From assembly GCF_047553015.1 (NCBI RefSeq), contig NZ_CP180212.1, forward strand, positions 1,674,001 to 1,738,000: a stretch of DNA of 64,000 nucleotides. The letters are read 5' to 3'. The notes under the pieces were generated by a model. The model was not told the DNA's origin, ran no database searches, and saw nothing but the letters and a program-made list of their open reading frames with translations. Numbering within the stretch: position 1 is the first letter of the stretch; every line of letters begins with the position of its first letter. Shown one piece after another: positions 55,179 through 64,000 of this stretch. The DNA comes from Carnobacterium_A sp047553015 (GTDB lineage Bacteria; Bacillota; Bacilli; Lactobacillales; Carnobacteriaceae). The translations under genes and the position numbers were made by a program.

Positions 55179-55715
55179 TTACTCTTCCCAAGCCGTTGAA
55201 TAAGAAATAATAGCTGCAAATTTTTCATTAAATTCACGATTTAAAAGACGTTTTTCATGGCGCTTTTCATACCCACTACACACTAATTTTTCTTCTTGGG
55301 TTGTGGGTTCGATTAACGGCACAAGTACACTTAGATTGGTTTCACTTTTCATTGAGACAAACGTACTAAAACTTGTTGCTGCTAAGTACCGTTCCCCAGT
55401 CATTAGATTTTCTCCCATAATTTTACAAAAAACTTCCATAGATGATTTCCCTACTCCTGACACATAGCTTTCAATACAAACAGAATGATTGCTTGGTAAA
55501 GGGTGTAAAAAATCTAATGAATCAATGGAAGCTGTGACCGTTATCCCTCTTGAATGACGAGCCGCTGAAATAGACGCTATGTTATCAATCCAGCTCATTA
55601 AATTCCCACCAAATAAAGTCTGATGGTGATTTAAATCAGATGGCAATACACGATGTGTTTGAACTGCTTTTGATTCAATGCATTTTTTTGTTGCACGATT
55701 CGTTAAATCTGCCAT
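55179..55715 (-). CDS. Acyl-CoA thioesterase, hotdog fold (YkhA-like)
   Basis: A 178-residue protein with HRVLPSDLNHHQTLFGGNLM near residue 22 and the Asp of SWIDNIASISAARHS as catalytic acid, characteristic of the BFIT/YciA-type thioesterases. It hydrolyses acyl-CoA; chain-length preference is unknown. GGAGGG lies before the start. Confidence 0.85.
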   Translation of the reverse strand: MADLTNRATKKCIESKAVQTHRVLPSDLNHHQTLFGGNLMSWIDNIASISAARHSRGITVTASIDSLDFLHPLPSNHSVCIESYVSGVGKSSMEVFCKIMGENLMTGERYLAATSFSTFVSMKSETNLSVLVPLIEPTTQEEKLVCSGYEKRHEKRLLNREFNEKFAAIISYSTAWEE

Positions 55716-55811
55716 ATTTACCCTCCTATAAGTCTCTATTCGTTAACACCATCTAGCTTCTTTTCTATCTTATTATAGCACGGTTCTTTTCAAGATAGCT
55801 TATAGAAGAAG

Positions 55812-56135
55812 TCAATTTAAATAAATAAACAAAGAGAGACTAATCACTCCAACAACCATTGAAAACAATAAGCTTTTAGTATAATAAGCTACACCTGCTG
55901 TCAAAAGAGACGGGATTAACTTAAAATTAGTTAATGGATCAAGAGTTAAATCTCCACTCCAAAAAAAGATATCAGAAAAAATGAGCGCTGAAAAAATAGA
56001 CACGGGAATAAAAGACATCCACTTAGCTAATTTTTCAGGAATTGTTCGTTTGCTCAACACTAACATTGGCAACATTCTAGGTAAATACGTTACTATCGCC
56101 ATACCAAGAATCAACGTCCACGGATTTAATTTCAT
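55812..56135 (-). CDS. azlD: AzlD branched-chain amino acid transport protein
   Basis: A 107-residue membrane protein with the family opening LGMAIVTYLPRMLPMLVLSK and three or four helices. It starts on the base next to the azlC stop. Together the two export branched-chain amino acids or analogues. Confidence 0.87.
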   Translation of the reverse strand: MKLNPWTLILGMAIVTYLPRMLPMLVLSKRTIPEKLAKWMSFIPVSIFSALIFSDIFFWSGDLTLDPLTNFKLIPSLLTAGVAYYTKSLLFSMVVGVISLSLFIYLN

Positions 56136-56840
56136 TTAGTGTAAAGCCTCCTTTGATTTTTTCTCCTCACCAGTCTTATCTACTACATAACCAAAAAGAG
56201 ATGCTAGAATTGCTGCAATAACTAAGGCAATGTTGTGATGCAATAATTCCATCAAACCAACCGATAAAAGACCCGCTACTAAACCAACAACAACAAATAA
56301 TTTAGAAACAAGTTGATTGATCAATAAAGCAATAAACATCGCAATTAATACATAATTCATGATGGTGATATCAATGGTCAACGCACTGCCAATAAATCCT
56401 CCAACTGTTGTACTAACGACCCAAGTTAAGTAAGCTAATACATTCGTAGCTAATGCTTGATAGTCTGTCCATTTGTGATTTTTGAACTGGTTGTAATTAA
56501 TAGCATAAGCCTCATCTGCTAACGTATGGCTAAATAATAAGATAAATGGAATAGAGCTTTTTTTAAAAAAACCAGATAAACTAGAACTCATTAATAAGTG
56601 CCTAATATTCAAAAAGAAAACCATTAATATAATCGTCGGAGCCGTTGAACCAATAACAACCATCGAAGCAGCCATAAATTGAGCAGCGCCAGCAAAAACA
56701 ATTAAACTCATCAATAAAATAGCTGGAATACTAAAGCCAGAATCATACAAAAGCATCCCACAAGCTAAACCTAATGGAATGTACCCTAACATTACCGGGA
56801 AAATAATTTTAAATCCTTCTTGCCAGTCTTTTCTTTTCAT
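56136..56840 (-). CDS. azlC: AzlC branched-chain amino acid exporter
   Basis: A 234-residue membrane protein with FPVMLGYIPLGLACGMLLYD and FFLNIRHLLMSSSLSGFFKK, both AzlC family features. Ribosome site AAGGAGG precedes the ATG. It forms an operon with azlD downstream. Confidence 0.88.
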   Translation of the reverse strand: MKRKDWQEGFKIIFPVMLGYIPLGLACGMLLYDSGFSIPAILLMSLIVFAGAAQFMAASMVVIGSTAPTIILMVFFLNIRHLLMSSSLSGFFKKSSIPFILLFSHTLADEAYAINYNQFKNHKWTDYQALATNVLAYLTWVVSTTVGGFIGSALTIDITIMNYVLIAMFIALLINQLVSKLFVVVGLVAGLLSVGLMELLHHNIALVIAAILASLFGYVVDKTGEEKKSKEALH

Positions 56841-57021
56841 TTATTTTCCTCCTTAATACAAAAATAGTAAAGGCTAGTATATCATATTCTGTTCTCTTTT
56901 CCTCATCTGATTTTAATCAAATTCTATTTACTTTTATTTATCTTAAAGAGTGTATTGTACTCTCAAATCTATTTTGCTATGCTAAGTCTACTAACTAATG
57001 AAAAGAGGATAAAATAACATT

Positions 57022-57219
57022 ATGCTAAAAAAAGTTCTGTTGCGTATTTTCTTTATTAGTTGCCTTTATTTTTTAGTCTACTTATTTTCATCAACCTTTC
57101 GCTTAATGGTAGCAAGCGGAGGATTTTGGGCTTACCTACACGTCTTTATGAGTAGTATCTTGTTTCTTGGTATTTTCCTAACCGCGGTTTCTATTCTGCA
57201 TTACTTATTTGTTGAATAA
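57022..57219 (+). CDS. Small membrane protein
   Basis: A 65-residue product with two hydrophobic segments (LLRIFFISCLYFLVYLFSS and VFMSSILFLGIFLTAVSIL). The ribosome site GAGGATA is weak. It is followed by a strong terminator, which supports it being a real short transcription unit. The function is unknown. Confidence 0.5.
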   Translation: MLKKVLLRIFFISCLYFLVYLFSSTFRLMVASGGFWAYLHVFMSSILFLGIFLTAVSILHYLFVE

Positions 57220-57271
57220 AAAAAGCCGATTGCTGCAACCCAATGGTATAGGGATGAGCAATCGGTTTTTT
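57217..57271. terminator. Bidirectional terminator
   Basis: AAAAAAAGCCGATTGCT pairs with AGCAATCGGTTTTTT around a ~20-base loop. It can end both the small membrane protein gene and the pdp unit. Confidence 0.82.
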
Positions 57272-57298
57272 ATTTACTACTTCATTCAATGAAACGCG

Positions 57299-58600
57299 TT
57301 AATCAAGAATAACTTCGTGAATCAATTGAATAGGTTCTGCTTTTTCTGAAATCATAATGTTTTCTTGAATTTTATTTTCTACTGCTGTTACATCTAATTG
57401 ATTGCTATGAATGGTTACAAGAGACTCACCTTTTTTAACGGTATCTCCAACTTTTTTACGCAGCATCAAACCAACAGCCAAATCAATAACACTTTCTTTG
57501 TTTGCTCTTCCAGCTCCTAACATCATCGCTGCTATTCCAATTTCATCTGCATTGATTTGAGAAAGAACGCCATCACGAGAAGCCAATACTTCTGTCTGGT
57601 AAGCCGCCTGCGGAAGACGTTCTGGATGATCAATAACCGATGCATCTCCACCTTGTGAAGCAACAAATTCTTTAAATTTCTCAAGAGCCTTACCGTTAGT
57701 TAAGTTTTCTTCTAGTAGTAATCTAGCTTCAGCTAAATTACTGCCTATTCCAGCTAGGTGAACCATTTGACTGCCTAATGTTAAACAAAGATCTACCAAG
57801 TCTTCTGGACCATGTCCTTCTAAGGTGTCGATAGCTTCTTTTATTTCTAAAGCATTGCCAATAGCATTACCTAAAGGTTGGCTCATATCGGAAATAACAG
57901 CCATTGTTTGACGTCCAACAAGATTTCCAATTTTAACCATAGCGTGTGCTAATTGTCTTGCATCCTCTTCTGTCTTCATAAATGCACCTGCACCTATTTT
58001 TACATCTAAAACGATCGCATCTGCTCCAGCAGCAATCTTTTTACTCATAATTGAGCTAGCAATTAAAGGAATCGATTCCACAGTACCTGTAACATCACGT
58101 AAAGCATATAACTTTTTATCTGCTGGTGTTAGATTTCCAGATTGGCCTACTACCGCTACTTTATTTTTATTAACCAACTCAATAAATTTCTCTTGTGTTA
58201 ATTCAACAGTAAAACCTGGAATAGCTTCAAGTTTGTCAATCGTTCCGCCGGTATGACCCAACCCACGACCACTCATCTTAGCAATCGGAACTCCTAAACT
58301 AGCTACCAAAGGAGCTAGTACTATCGTAGTCGTATCGCCTACTCCACCGGTAGAATGCTTATCGACTTTTACTCCGTGGATAGCAGAAAGATCAATTGTT
58401 TCTCCTGAATTTACCATGCTCATTGTTAAATCACTGCGTTCATGATCATTCATTCCTTGGAAATAAATTGCCATTGCCATCGCACTCATTTGATAATCAG
58501 GAATCTCACCAGTTGTAAATCCTTCTATCATAAAATTAATTTCTTCCGTCGTTAATGATTTTCCATGTTGTTTCTTAGCAATCAAGTCTACTATCCGCAT
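57299..58600 (-). CDS. pdp: Pyrimidine-nucleoside phosphorylase
   Basis: A 433-residue enzyme that cleaves uridine, deoxyuridine and thymidine to base and (deoxy)ribose 1-phosphate. Signatures are KHSTGGVGDTTTIVLAPLVA near residue 80 and the family motif KMSGRGLGHTGGTIDKLEAI near 108. The C-terminal barrel-sandwich domain follows (GDTVKKGESLVTIHSN). It is close to rpiA, codB and codA, giving a small salvage neighbourhood. Confidence 0.93.
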   Translation of the reverse strand: MRIVDLIAKKQHGKSLTTEEINFMIEGFTTGEIPDYQMSAMAMAIYFQGMNDHERSDLTMSMVNSGETIDLSAIHGVKVDKHSTGGVGDTTTIVLAPLVASLGVPIAKMSGRGLGHTGGTIDKLEAIPGFTVELTQEKFIELVNKNKVAVVGQSGNLTPADKKLYALRDVTGTVESIPLIASSIMSKKIAAGADAIVLDVKIGAGAFMKTEEDARQLAHAMVKIGNLVGRQTMAVISDMSQPLGNAIGNALEIKEAIDTLEGHGPEDLVDLCLTLGSQMVHLAGIGSNLAEARLLLEENLTNGKALEKFKEFVASQGGDASVIDHPERLPQAAYQTEVLASRDGVLSQINADEIGIAAMMLGAGRANKESVIDLAVGLMLRKKVGDTVKKGESLVTIHSNQLDVTAVENKIQENIMISEKAEPIQLIHEVILD

Positions 58601-58720
58601 ATAAGTCTGTCTCCTTTAATTCGTTTTATTACACAATTTTACCATACTTTGATGTGTTAACGGTTTCAATAGTATGAATTAGTAACTTTTTTTAGCATTT
58701 TATCATCAAATTCTTATTCT

Positions 58721-59392
58721 TTACCTAACATCAAGCACTTCTACAGCCGTTTCGTGTCCTACAATAACTGTGTTAACCATATCTAAAAATAGACCATGTT
58801 CCACAACACCAGTTAATCCATCTAACCAACTAGCTAACTCATGAGGGTCTTCTATTGCACCTAAATGTAGGTCAATAATATAATGTCCACCGTCGGTTAC
58901 GTAAATTTCTTTTGACTCATCTAAACGCAACTCAGGGTGCAGATTCTTTGATTCAAATAATCTAAACAGTTGTTTGTAGCCAAAAGACACAATTTCAACC
59001 GGCAAAGGGAACGCACCAAGTGTTTTCACCATTTTACTATCATCAACAATCCAAATAACTTTATCACTTGCATTGGCTACTAATTTTTCAAATAATAAAG
59101 CACCGCCACCACCTTTGATTCCTTGATGATTTTCACTTACTTCATCCGATCCATCAATCGTTAAATCAATTTTCTTAACATCATTCAAATCTACTAACGG
59201 AATGTTCAGTGCCTCTGCTTGCTCTTTTGTACGAGTAGACGTTGTTACCCCTGTAATCTTTAAACCTTCTTTGACTCTTTTGCCAAGCGCTTCTACTAAA
59301 TAATAAGCTGTCGAGCCTGTTCCTAATCCAACAGTCATACCTTCTTTGACATACTCTGCTGCTTTTTCTCCAACCATTTGTTTAACATTCAT
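58721..59392 (-). CDS. rpiA: Ribose-5-phosphate isomerase A
   Basis: A 223-residue enzyme with VGLGTGSTAYYLVEALGKRV near residue 21, the catalytic TIDGSDEVSE near 79 and KGGGGALLFEKLVA near 93. It joins ribose salvage to the pentose phosphate pathway. AAGGAGG is before the ATG. Confidence 0.95.
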   Translation of the reverse strand: MNVKQMVGEKAAEYVKEGMTVGLGTGSTAYYLVEALGKRVKEGLKITGVTTSTRTKEQAEALNIPLVDLNDVKKIDLTIDGSDEVSENHQGIKGGGGALLFEKLVANASDKVIWIVDDSKMVKTLGAFPLPVEIVSFGYKQLFRLFESKNLHPELRLDESKEIYVTDGGHYIIDLHLGAIEDPHELASWLDGLTGVVEHGLFLDMVNTVIVGHETAVEVLDVR

Positions 59393-59740
59393 GCTATTTC
59401 CTCCTTATTTTCGTTCTACCTTTTTCACAAAAAAATGATGTAAACTAAAAATATGTAGAATTCTAAACACTTTTGGCTAAACTTATTTTCTTACTTTGCT
59501 TTGGCTGGTTAATTAATCCTCAGTCAAAGAAAAGTCTTACTTTTTTATTTTACCATTTATATCAGCTAGAAAGCAATAATCGAACGACTTATCTTCTTTT
59601 AAAAATAACAGTAAAACGTCTACACTAAAATAGAGTTCCTCACTCTTACTTTTGGTGTAGACGTTTTATTTCAAACTCTTATTGATCGTATTTAAACCTC
59701 TCTTACCCATCAGAATAAGAGAGGGCACGTTGCTCTCTTT
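59393..59740. other. Intergenic region codA-rpiA with terminators
   Basis: No gene was found. A long stem (AAAACGTCTACACTAAAA / TTTTGGTGTAGACGTTTT) at about 59611-59669 is a bidirectional terminator. A second hairpin, CCTCTCTTA/TAAGAGAGG at 59698-59724, may also stop codA transcripts. Confidence 0.7.
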
Positions 59741-61012
59741 TTATTTAGAAAAAGTTATTTCTTCTTTTCCATCTATTTCTACAACAGAACGTGCAGGGCT
59801 TGTTTGCGAAATGATCTGTCCATTTCGAATAGAATACAAGACAACAGCTTGTCTTCTGACAGCTTCATATCCACTCTCTGCATCTAAAACAATTACATTA
59901 CCCGGCTTACCTATTTCAATCCCATATTGCTCTTGAACATGCATCACTTTAGCGCTATTGGTACTAATTAAGTGAAGTGACTGGTTGATTTCTTCATACC
60001 CCATCATCTGCCCAACATGCAATCCCATATGCAGAACTTGTAGCATATTGCCCGTTCCCAAAGGATACCAAGGATCAAAAATGTCATCGTGCCCAAAAGC
60101 TACGTTCATACCCGCTGCTATCAACTCTTTAACCCGTGTTAATCCCCTTCTTTTGGGATAGCTGTCAAATCGACCTTGCAAATGGATATTAACTAACGGA
60201 TTCGAAACGAAGTGAATCCCAGATAGTTTCAAGATACGAAATAACTTTGATGTGTAAGCGTCATTATAAGAACCCATTGCTGTTGTGTGACTAGCTGTAA
60301 CTTTATCTCCTATACCGTATTCATATGCTCTCGTGGCTAGTACTTCTAAAAAGCGTGATTGCTCATCATCAATTTCATCACAATGAACATCGATAAGCGC
60401 GTCATATTTTATGGCTAGTTCAACTAACTGATTAATTGATTCAACCCCATATTCACGTGTAAATTCATAATGTGGAATCCCTCCAACAACGTCTGCTCCT
60501 AACTTTAAAGCTTCTTCTAATAAGCTAAGTCCATTAGGGTAAGATAAAATACCTTCTTGTGGAAAAGCCACAAGTTGAATAGTCACATAATCTTTCATTT
60601 CTTCGCGTAATTCAATCAATGCTTTTAATGCGGTTAAAGAAGGGTCAGTGATATCTACATGTGTTCTAACAAATTGAATGCCGTTAGCTAGTTGCATCTT
60701 CAAGGCTTTGCGAGCTCTTGTTTTCACATCTTCAATAGTCAAAAATTGTTTTCTTTCTGACCAGGTTTCGATGCCTTCAAATAAGGTCCCACTTTCATTC
60801 CAACGTGGCTCACCGGCGGTTAAAACAGAGTCTAAGTGAATATGCGGTTCGATAAAAGGTGCTGTTACCAGTTTACCTTTCACATCTACTACTTGGTGTC
60901 CTTTTACTTGTTCTAATGCAATGCTATCTTCAATCCGTGTGATAAGGCCTTCTTCAATTAATATATCTTGTTTTTTGTTTTGATCATAAAGCCAACCGTT
61001 TTTTATTAACAC
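59741..61012 (-). CDS. codA: Cytosine deaminase
   Basis: A 423-residue amidohydrolase that deaminates cytosine to uracil. Metal ligands are in PFIEPHIHLDSVL near residue 52, DVHCDEIDDEQS near 210 and ASHTTAMGSYN near 240. The catalytic Asp is in AFGHDDIFDPW near 308. It begins 20 bp after codB and is co-transcribed with it. Confidence 0.92.
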   Translation of the reverse strand: MLIKNGWLYDQNKKQDILIEEGLITRIEDSIALEQVKGHQVVDVKGKLVTAPFIEPHIHLDSVLTAGEPRWNESGTLFEGIETWSERKQFLTIEDVKTRARKALKMQLANGIQFVRTHVDITDPSLTALKALIELREEMKDYVTIQLVAFPQEGILSYPNGLSLLEEALKLGADVVGGIPHYEFTREYGVESINQLVELAIKYDALIDVHCDEIDDEQSRFLEVLATRAYEYGIGDKVTASHTTAMGSYNDAYTSKLFRILKLSGIHFVSNPLVNIHLQGRFDSYPKRRGLTRVKELIAAGMNVAFGHDDIFDPWYPLGTGNMLQVLHMGLHVGQMMGYEEINQSLHLISTNSAKVMHVQEQYGIEIGKPGNVIVLDAESGYEAVRRQAVVLYSIRNGQIISQTSPARSVVEIDGKEEITFSK

Positions 61013-61032
61013 TTTTTAATCCCCTTTATTTT

Positions 61033-62304
61033 TTAACTGATTTCATTGGTTAGGCTTTCCATTTTTAATGCTACTTGAGATGGCTTCATTACTTTAACCA
61101 AAACAGTATACGTTGCTATAGCTACAAGGATGCCATTAATAGCTGCGATTCCCGGTACATAAAGTGCAGCTAGTGAGCCTATCGCTGTAGCTAATAAAGC
61201 ATGAACGTTTACACTTCTAAACTCTTGTGTATCAAAATGCTTGTATCTTTCTTTATCATGTAAGAAATAATCCGCAATCAAAATCCCGCCAACCGGTGGA
61301 ATAAAGGTACCTAGCGACCCTAAGAATACTTGAAAATTATTGTATAAAAAGAGTGAAGATAATGTACCAAGAAGTCCTAAAATCAAGACAATTTTTTTCT
61401 TTGGTTGTTTTGTGATATTTGAAAAACCAAGTCCTGCTGTGTAGATTGCATTATCATTTGTTGTCCAGATATTTAATCCTAATACAACAATAGCTGGAAT
61501 AATTAAGCCTTGCGAGAACATGACTTCTGAAACATCTGATAAGCCTGTGACCATTGCCCCAACAGCTCCAAATAAAAACATCAACGAATTTCCAACAAAG
61601 AAAGCTAAAACCGTTGTTACAACACTAATTTTTTGAGATTTTGCAAATCGAGTAAAGTCTGCTGTTGTTGAGCCTCCGCTAATGAACGAACCTATTGTTA
61701 AGGATATGGCTGTTCCCATTGTAATTGGATTAGTTGGTGTAAGAGACAAAATCTCTTTCATTCCACCTGCAGATTGAATTGCATCTATAACTGACTTACC
61801 TCCTAACAAGGCAATAGCTGGTACAGAAATGAAACTAATGATTGCAAGAGTTTTCATTCCAAAAAATGCCGAGGTTGTCATTGCTATTCCGGCAATAATA
61901 ACTAGGACTGGGATACTGATACCTGTTACTTTATGAATGGGGAGTGCAATCATCGCAATTCCTACACCAAACCACCCAACTTGCGTTACCCCTAAGAGAA
62001 ACGAAACCAAGTAAGAACCTTTTTCTCCAAAAGAATACTTTGCTAGTAGATGAGTTGATAATCCTGTACCTGAACTGATAAAAGCAAGAAAACCGGTGTA
62101 AATACCTAAGATTAAGTTTCCGATAAACACAGCTATCACAAAGTCTCTAAAAGATAGTCCAGCTCCAAGAGTTCCACCTGTTAGCATACTTGCAGAAAAA
62201 AATGTGAAGCCTAACATGATAAAGAGCATCGACCAAAATCCCTTTTTATCTTCCTTTTGCACTTTTGCTAATGAATAATCCTTGTCTTGCTGAGTGTTTT
62301 CCAT
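61033..62304 (-). CDS. codB: Cytosine permease
   Basis: A 423-residue NCS1-family transporter with about twelve membrane helices and family segments such as GFTFFSASMLTGGTLGAGLS near residue 32, GSFISGGSTTADFTRFAKSQ near 205 and WTTNDNAIYTAGLGFSN near 280. It imports cytosine for codA. It is the first gene of the operon, with an attenuator leader upstream and AGGAGG before the ATG. Confidence 0.92.
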   Translation of the reverse strand: MENTQQDKDYSLAKVQKEDKKGFWSMLFIMLGFTFFSASMLTGGTLGAGLSFRDFVIAVFIGNLILGIYTGFLAFISSGTGLSTHLLAKYSFGEKGSYLVSFLLGVTQVGWFGVGIAMIALPIHKVTGISIPVLVIIAGIAMTTSAFFGMKTLAIISFISVPAIALLGGKSVIDAIQSAGGMKEILSLTPTNPITMGTAISLTIGSFISGGSTTADFTRFAKSQKISVVTTVLAFFVGNSLMFLFGAVGAMVTGLSDVSEVMFSQGLIIPAIVVLGLNIWTTNDNAIYTAGLGFSNITKQPKKKIVLILGLLGTLSSLFLYNNFQVFLGSLGTFIPPVGGILIADYFLHDKERYKHFDTQEFRSVNVHALLATAIGSLAALYVPGIAAINGILVAIATYTVLVKVMKPSQVALKMESLTNEIS

Positions 62305-62342
62305 TTTACTCCTCCTTATTATTCACCAGTACCTGCACATAC

Positions 62343-62445
62343 AAAAAGACCCCTTGTCAAAAAACGACAAGGAGTCTGCGTATACATACAGCAGTACAAC
62401 ACTGCCTCTTTAGACAGTGCAAACCTTGTCAGCCTCTCTGGACTG
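62343..62445 (-). promoter_or_regulatory. PyrR-binding attenuator leader of codBA
   Basis: On the minus strand CAGTCCAGAGAGGCTG (62430-62445) matches the PyrR-binding RNA core (AGUCC-N-GNGAGG-CU) within a small hairpin. It is followed by GACTCCTTGTC-GTTTTTT-GACAAGGGGTC and a T-run (62343-62376), a strong intrinsic terminator. The CAAGG after the PyrR loop can compete with the terminator arm. This is the layout of PyrR-controlled pyr leaders. Confidence 0.82.
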
Positions 62446-62477
62446 ATTTTAAAGGTACCGATATTTTATTAATGCCA

Positions 62478-62506
62478 ATCTTATACGTTTAAGTACACTG
62501 TGTCAA
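62478..62506 (-). promoter_or_regulatory. Promoter of codBA
   Basis: TTGACA (62501-62506) and TAAGAT (62478-62483) are 17 bp apart on the minus strand, about 30 bp before the PyrR-binding hairpin. Confidence 0.65.
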
Positions 62507-62530
62507 CTCAAATCTTTTTTGAAAAGAAGT

Positions 62531-62989
62531 TTAAGCAGCATAAACAAATTCAAATTGGATACAAACGACTTCTATCTTTGGAGAAAAATGCCAGTGTTCC
62601 TCTTTGCATTGTTTTTCAAAATAATCTTGGTATAACTCCTGCCAACCGGTTAAAGTACGGTCTCCTTCGCCTTCTTCATAAGCCAATTCAGCGGATACTT
62701 GATCAAATGGTAAGATAGACACTTTTAATAGTTGCACTATCCCGATAGCTTGATTGTTGCCATCTAGAATCATCGAATAGCTTCCTTCTTGAGGGACGGA
62801 TTTTTCTTTCCTTTGATATTCTAGTAACAATGTTGTTTTTGCCGTCTTTAATCCTTCTAAAATTAATGCTGCAGAGTGATTGGCTCTATCTTTAGTATCC
62901 CCAAAAGTCATTAAGTCGTAATGATTTGGTAATGTAGAATTTTGAAGTTTGAAATTTTCCCATAACTCTTCTGCCGACTCATTTATCAT
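62531..62989 (-). CDS. ASCH domain protein
   Basis: A 152-residue ASCH fold protein (PUA-like, often RNA- or nucleoside-related). Visible family features are GLKTAKTTLLLEYQRKEKSV near residue 46 and the motif AYEEGEGDRTLTGWQELYQD near 101. Certain family members hydrolyse N4-acylcytidine. Its position next to cytosine-salvage genes is suggestive but not proof. It is transcribed separately from codBA, whose promoter lies beside its stop. Confidence 0.8.
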   Translation of the reverse strand: MINESAEELWENFKLQNSTLPNHYDLMTFGDTKDRANHSAALILEGLKTAKTTLLLEYQRKEKSVPQEGSYSMILDGNNQAIGIVQLLKVSILPFDQVSAELAYEEGEGDRTLTGWQELYQDYFEKQCKEEHWHFSPKIEVVCIQFEFVYAA

Positions 62990-63150
62990 TATTTCACTTT
63001 GCTCCTGTTCATTATTTTGAACAACTTTATCTCCTTATTCAAAATCTTTTTCATTCACTTGATGGATTTTAGTTCATTTAGTTAAGTAACGTCAACAGGA
63101 AGTGTACCATAATCCGAACAGTATTGTTTACTATTATCGCTATTTCTATC

Positions 63151-64000
63151 TTATTTCCGGTGCATTTTAAATTCTAAAAACAAATCGTTGTACACACCAA
63201 TAGACTCTTTACCTAAATCATCATAGACTTCTAAATTTTCTAATGTCTGATTACTAGGATAAAATTGTTCATCCTCTGTTATCTCTAGTGGCAATTGTTT
63301 TTTTGCTGCTTCATTTGGTGTTGAATACCCAATGTATTCAGCATTTTGAGCAGCGTTTTCCGGCTCAAGCATAAAATTAATAAACGCATACGCCGCTTCT
63401 TTATTTTTTGCTGTTTTAGGGATAATGAAGTTATCAAACCAAAGATTGGAGCCCTCTTCTGGAATAACATAGTGCAAGTTTTCATTTTGGTCTAACATTT
63501 CAGCTGCTTCACCAGAAAAGGTTACAGCTACCGAGCTTTCTTCTTGAATCATATACATTTTGATTTCATCTGCGACAATAGCTTTGACATTAGGTGTCAA
63601 GGTCCTTAATTTTTCTGCTGCTGCTTTTAGTTCTTTTTTATCTTTTGTATTTAGTGAATAGCCCAAACTATTTAAAGATAAGCCCATTACTTCTCTGGCT
63701 CCATCAATTAACATAACGTCGTTTTTTAATGTGGGGCTCCAAAGGTCATCCCAATGCTTTATCTCTTCTTCATCTATAAATTTATCATTGTAAATAATAC
63801 CTAGTGTCCCCCAGAAATACGGAATTGAATACGTATTTTTAGGATCAAAAGATTGATTTAAAAATAAGTCATTTATATTTTCTAATCCCTTAATTTTATT
63901 GTGATCTAATTTGATTACCATCTTTTCTTTAATCATCCGCTGAATCATGTATTCACTCGGAACAGCTAAGTCATAAGCTGTTCCTCCCTGTTCAATCTTA
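63151..64000 (-). CDS. potD: PotD-like spermidine/putrescine-binding lipoprotein, partial
   Basis: The frame is open at the right edge (EQGGTAYDLAVPSEYMIQRM), so the N-terminus is outside. Conserved PotD features are SIPYFWGTLGIIYNDKFIDE, WDDLWSPTLKNDVMLIDGAR and SNLWFDNFIIPKTAKNKEAA, then AYAFINFMLEPENAA. This is the extracellular polyamine-binding subunit of an ABC importer, and the pot permease/ATPase genes would be expected upstream, outside the window. Confidence 0.88.
   Translation of the reverse strand, partial: KIEQGGTAYDLAVPSEYMIQRMIKEKMVIKLDHNKIKGLENINDLFLNQSFDPKNTYSIPYFWGTLGIIYNDKFIDEEEIKHWDDLWSPTLKNDVMLIDGAREVMGLSLNSLGYSLNTKDKKELKAAAEKLRTLTPNVKAIVADEIKMYMIQEESSVAVTFSGEAAEMLDQNENLHYVIPEEGSNLWFDNFIIPKTAKNKEAAYAFINFMLEPENAAQNAEYIGYSTPNEAAKKQLPLEITEDEQFYPSNQTLENLEVYDDLGKESIGVYNDLFLEFKMHRK

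Noticed and set aside
63285..63485. 66-aa open frame inside potD
   Set aside because: It is in another frame of the same strand within a well-supported potD gene.

Overview
The window looks like chromosome from a low-GC Gram-positive of the Lactobacillales, most likely a Carnobacterium-like organism. This is inferred from the AT-rich code, strong AGGAGG ribosome sites, the mevalonate-pathway operon, PyrR-type attenuation, and family-level similarity of the housekeeping genes. No rRNA, tRNA or CRISPR array was seen.

Layout. (1) 1-14.9 kb is ordinary chromosome. It holds a licD-licA-licC group for phosphocholine or similar decoration of surface polymers, running off the left edge. It also holds a split chromate transporter, MgtC and GtrA proteins, gpmA, a disulfide reductase, ndk, uvsE, a quinone/electrophile-response operon resembling Bacillus mhq (dioxygenase, MarR regulator, carboxylesterase, flavin reductase) and an acetamidase. 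(2) 15.3-25.4 kb is an accessory, defence-like island. It contains an internally deleted group II intron sitting behind a terminator, a broken AbiEii toxin, a lone (p)ppGpp-hydrolase-like HD protein, a WYL regulator paired with an unknown Cys-rich protein, a large membrane-anchored unknown, the wreck of a GmrSD/DUF262 type IV restriction enzyme, and an AbiEi/AbiEii pair. The AbiEii reading frame is broken by a heptamer repeat. (3) 25.5-45.5 kb is a decayed prophage transcribed mostly on the minus strand: minor head protein, Prp-like protease, portal, large and small terminase, late regulator, early genes, antirepressor, Cro/CI pair and integrase. Tail and lysis genes are absent. Nearly every large gene carries in-frame stops of all three kinds plus frameshifts. 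An IS4-type element and an ISLre2 element have inserted with clear 9-bp target duplications, the second splitting an AlbA_2 ATP-binding gene. A strongly structured RNA candidate lies near 35.4-35.6 kb. (4) 45.5-64 kb is core chromosome again: guaA (next to the integrase), coaA, a TctA-like membrane protein apparently co-transcribed with the mevalonate genes (mvk, mvaD, mvaK2, fni), azlCD, pdp, rpiA, a codBA operon behind a PyrR attenuator, an ASCH protein and a partial PotD.

The most notable items are the heptamer-repeat switch candidate in the AbiE toxin, the structured RNA in the prophage control region, a 52-bp perfect palindrome in the defence island, the miniature group II intron, and the PyrR attenuator over codBA. 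All functional statements come from reading the sequence and from family knowledge; nothing was searched or computed externally.
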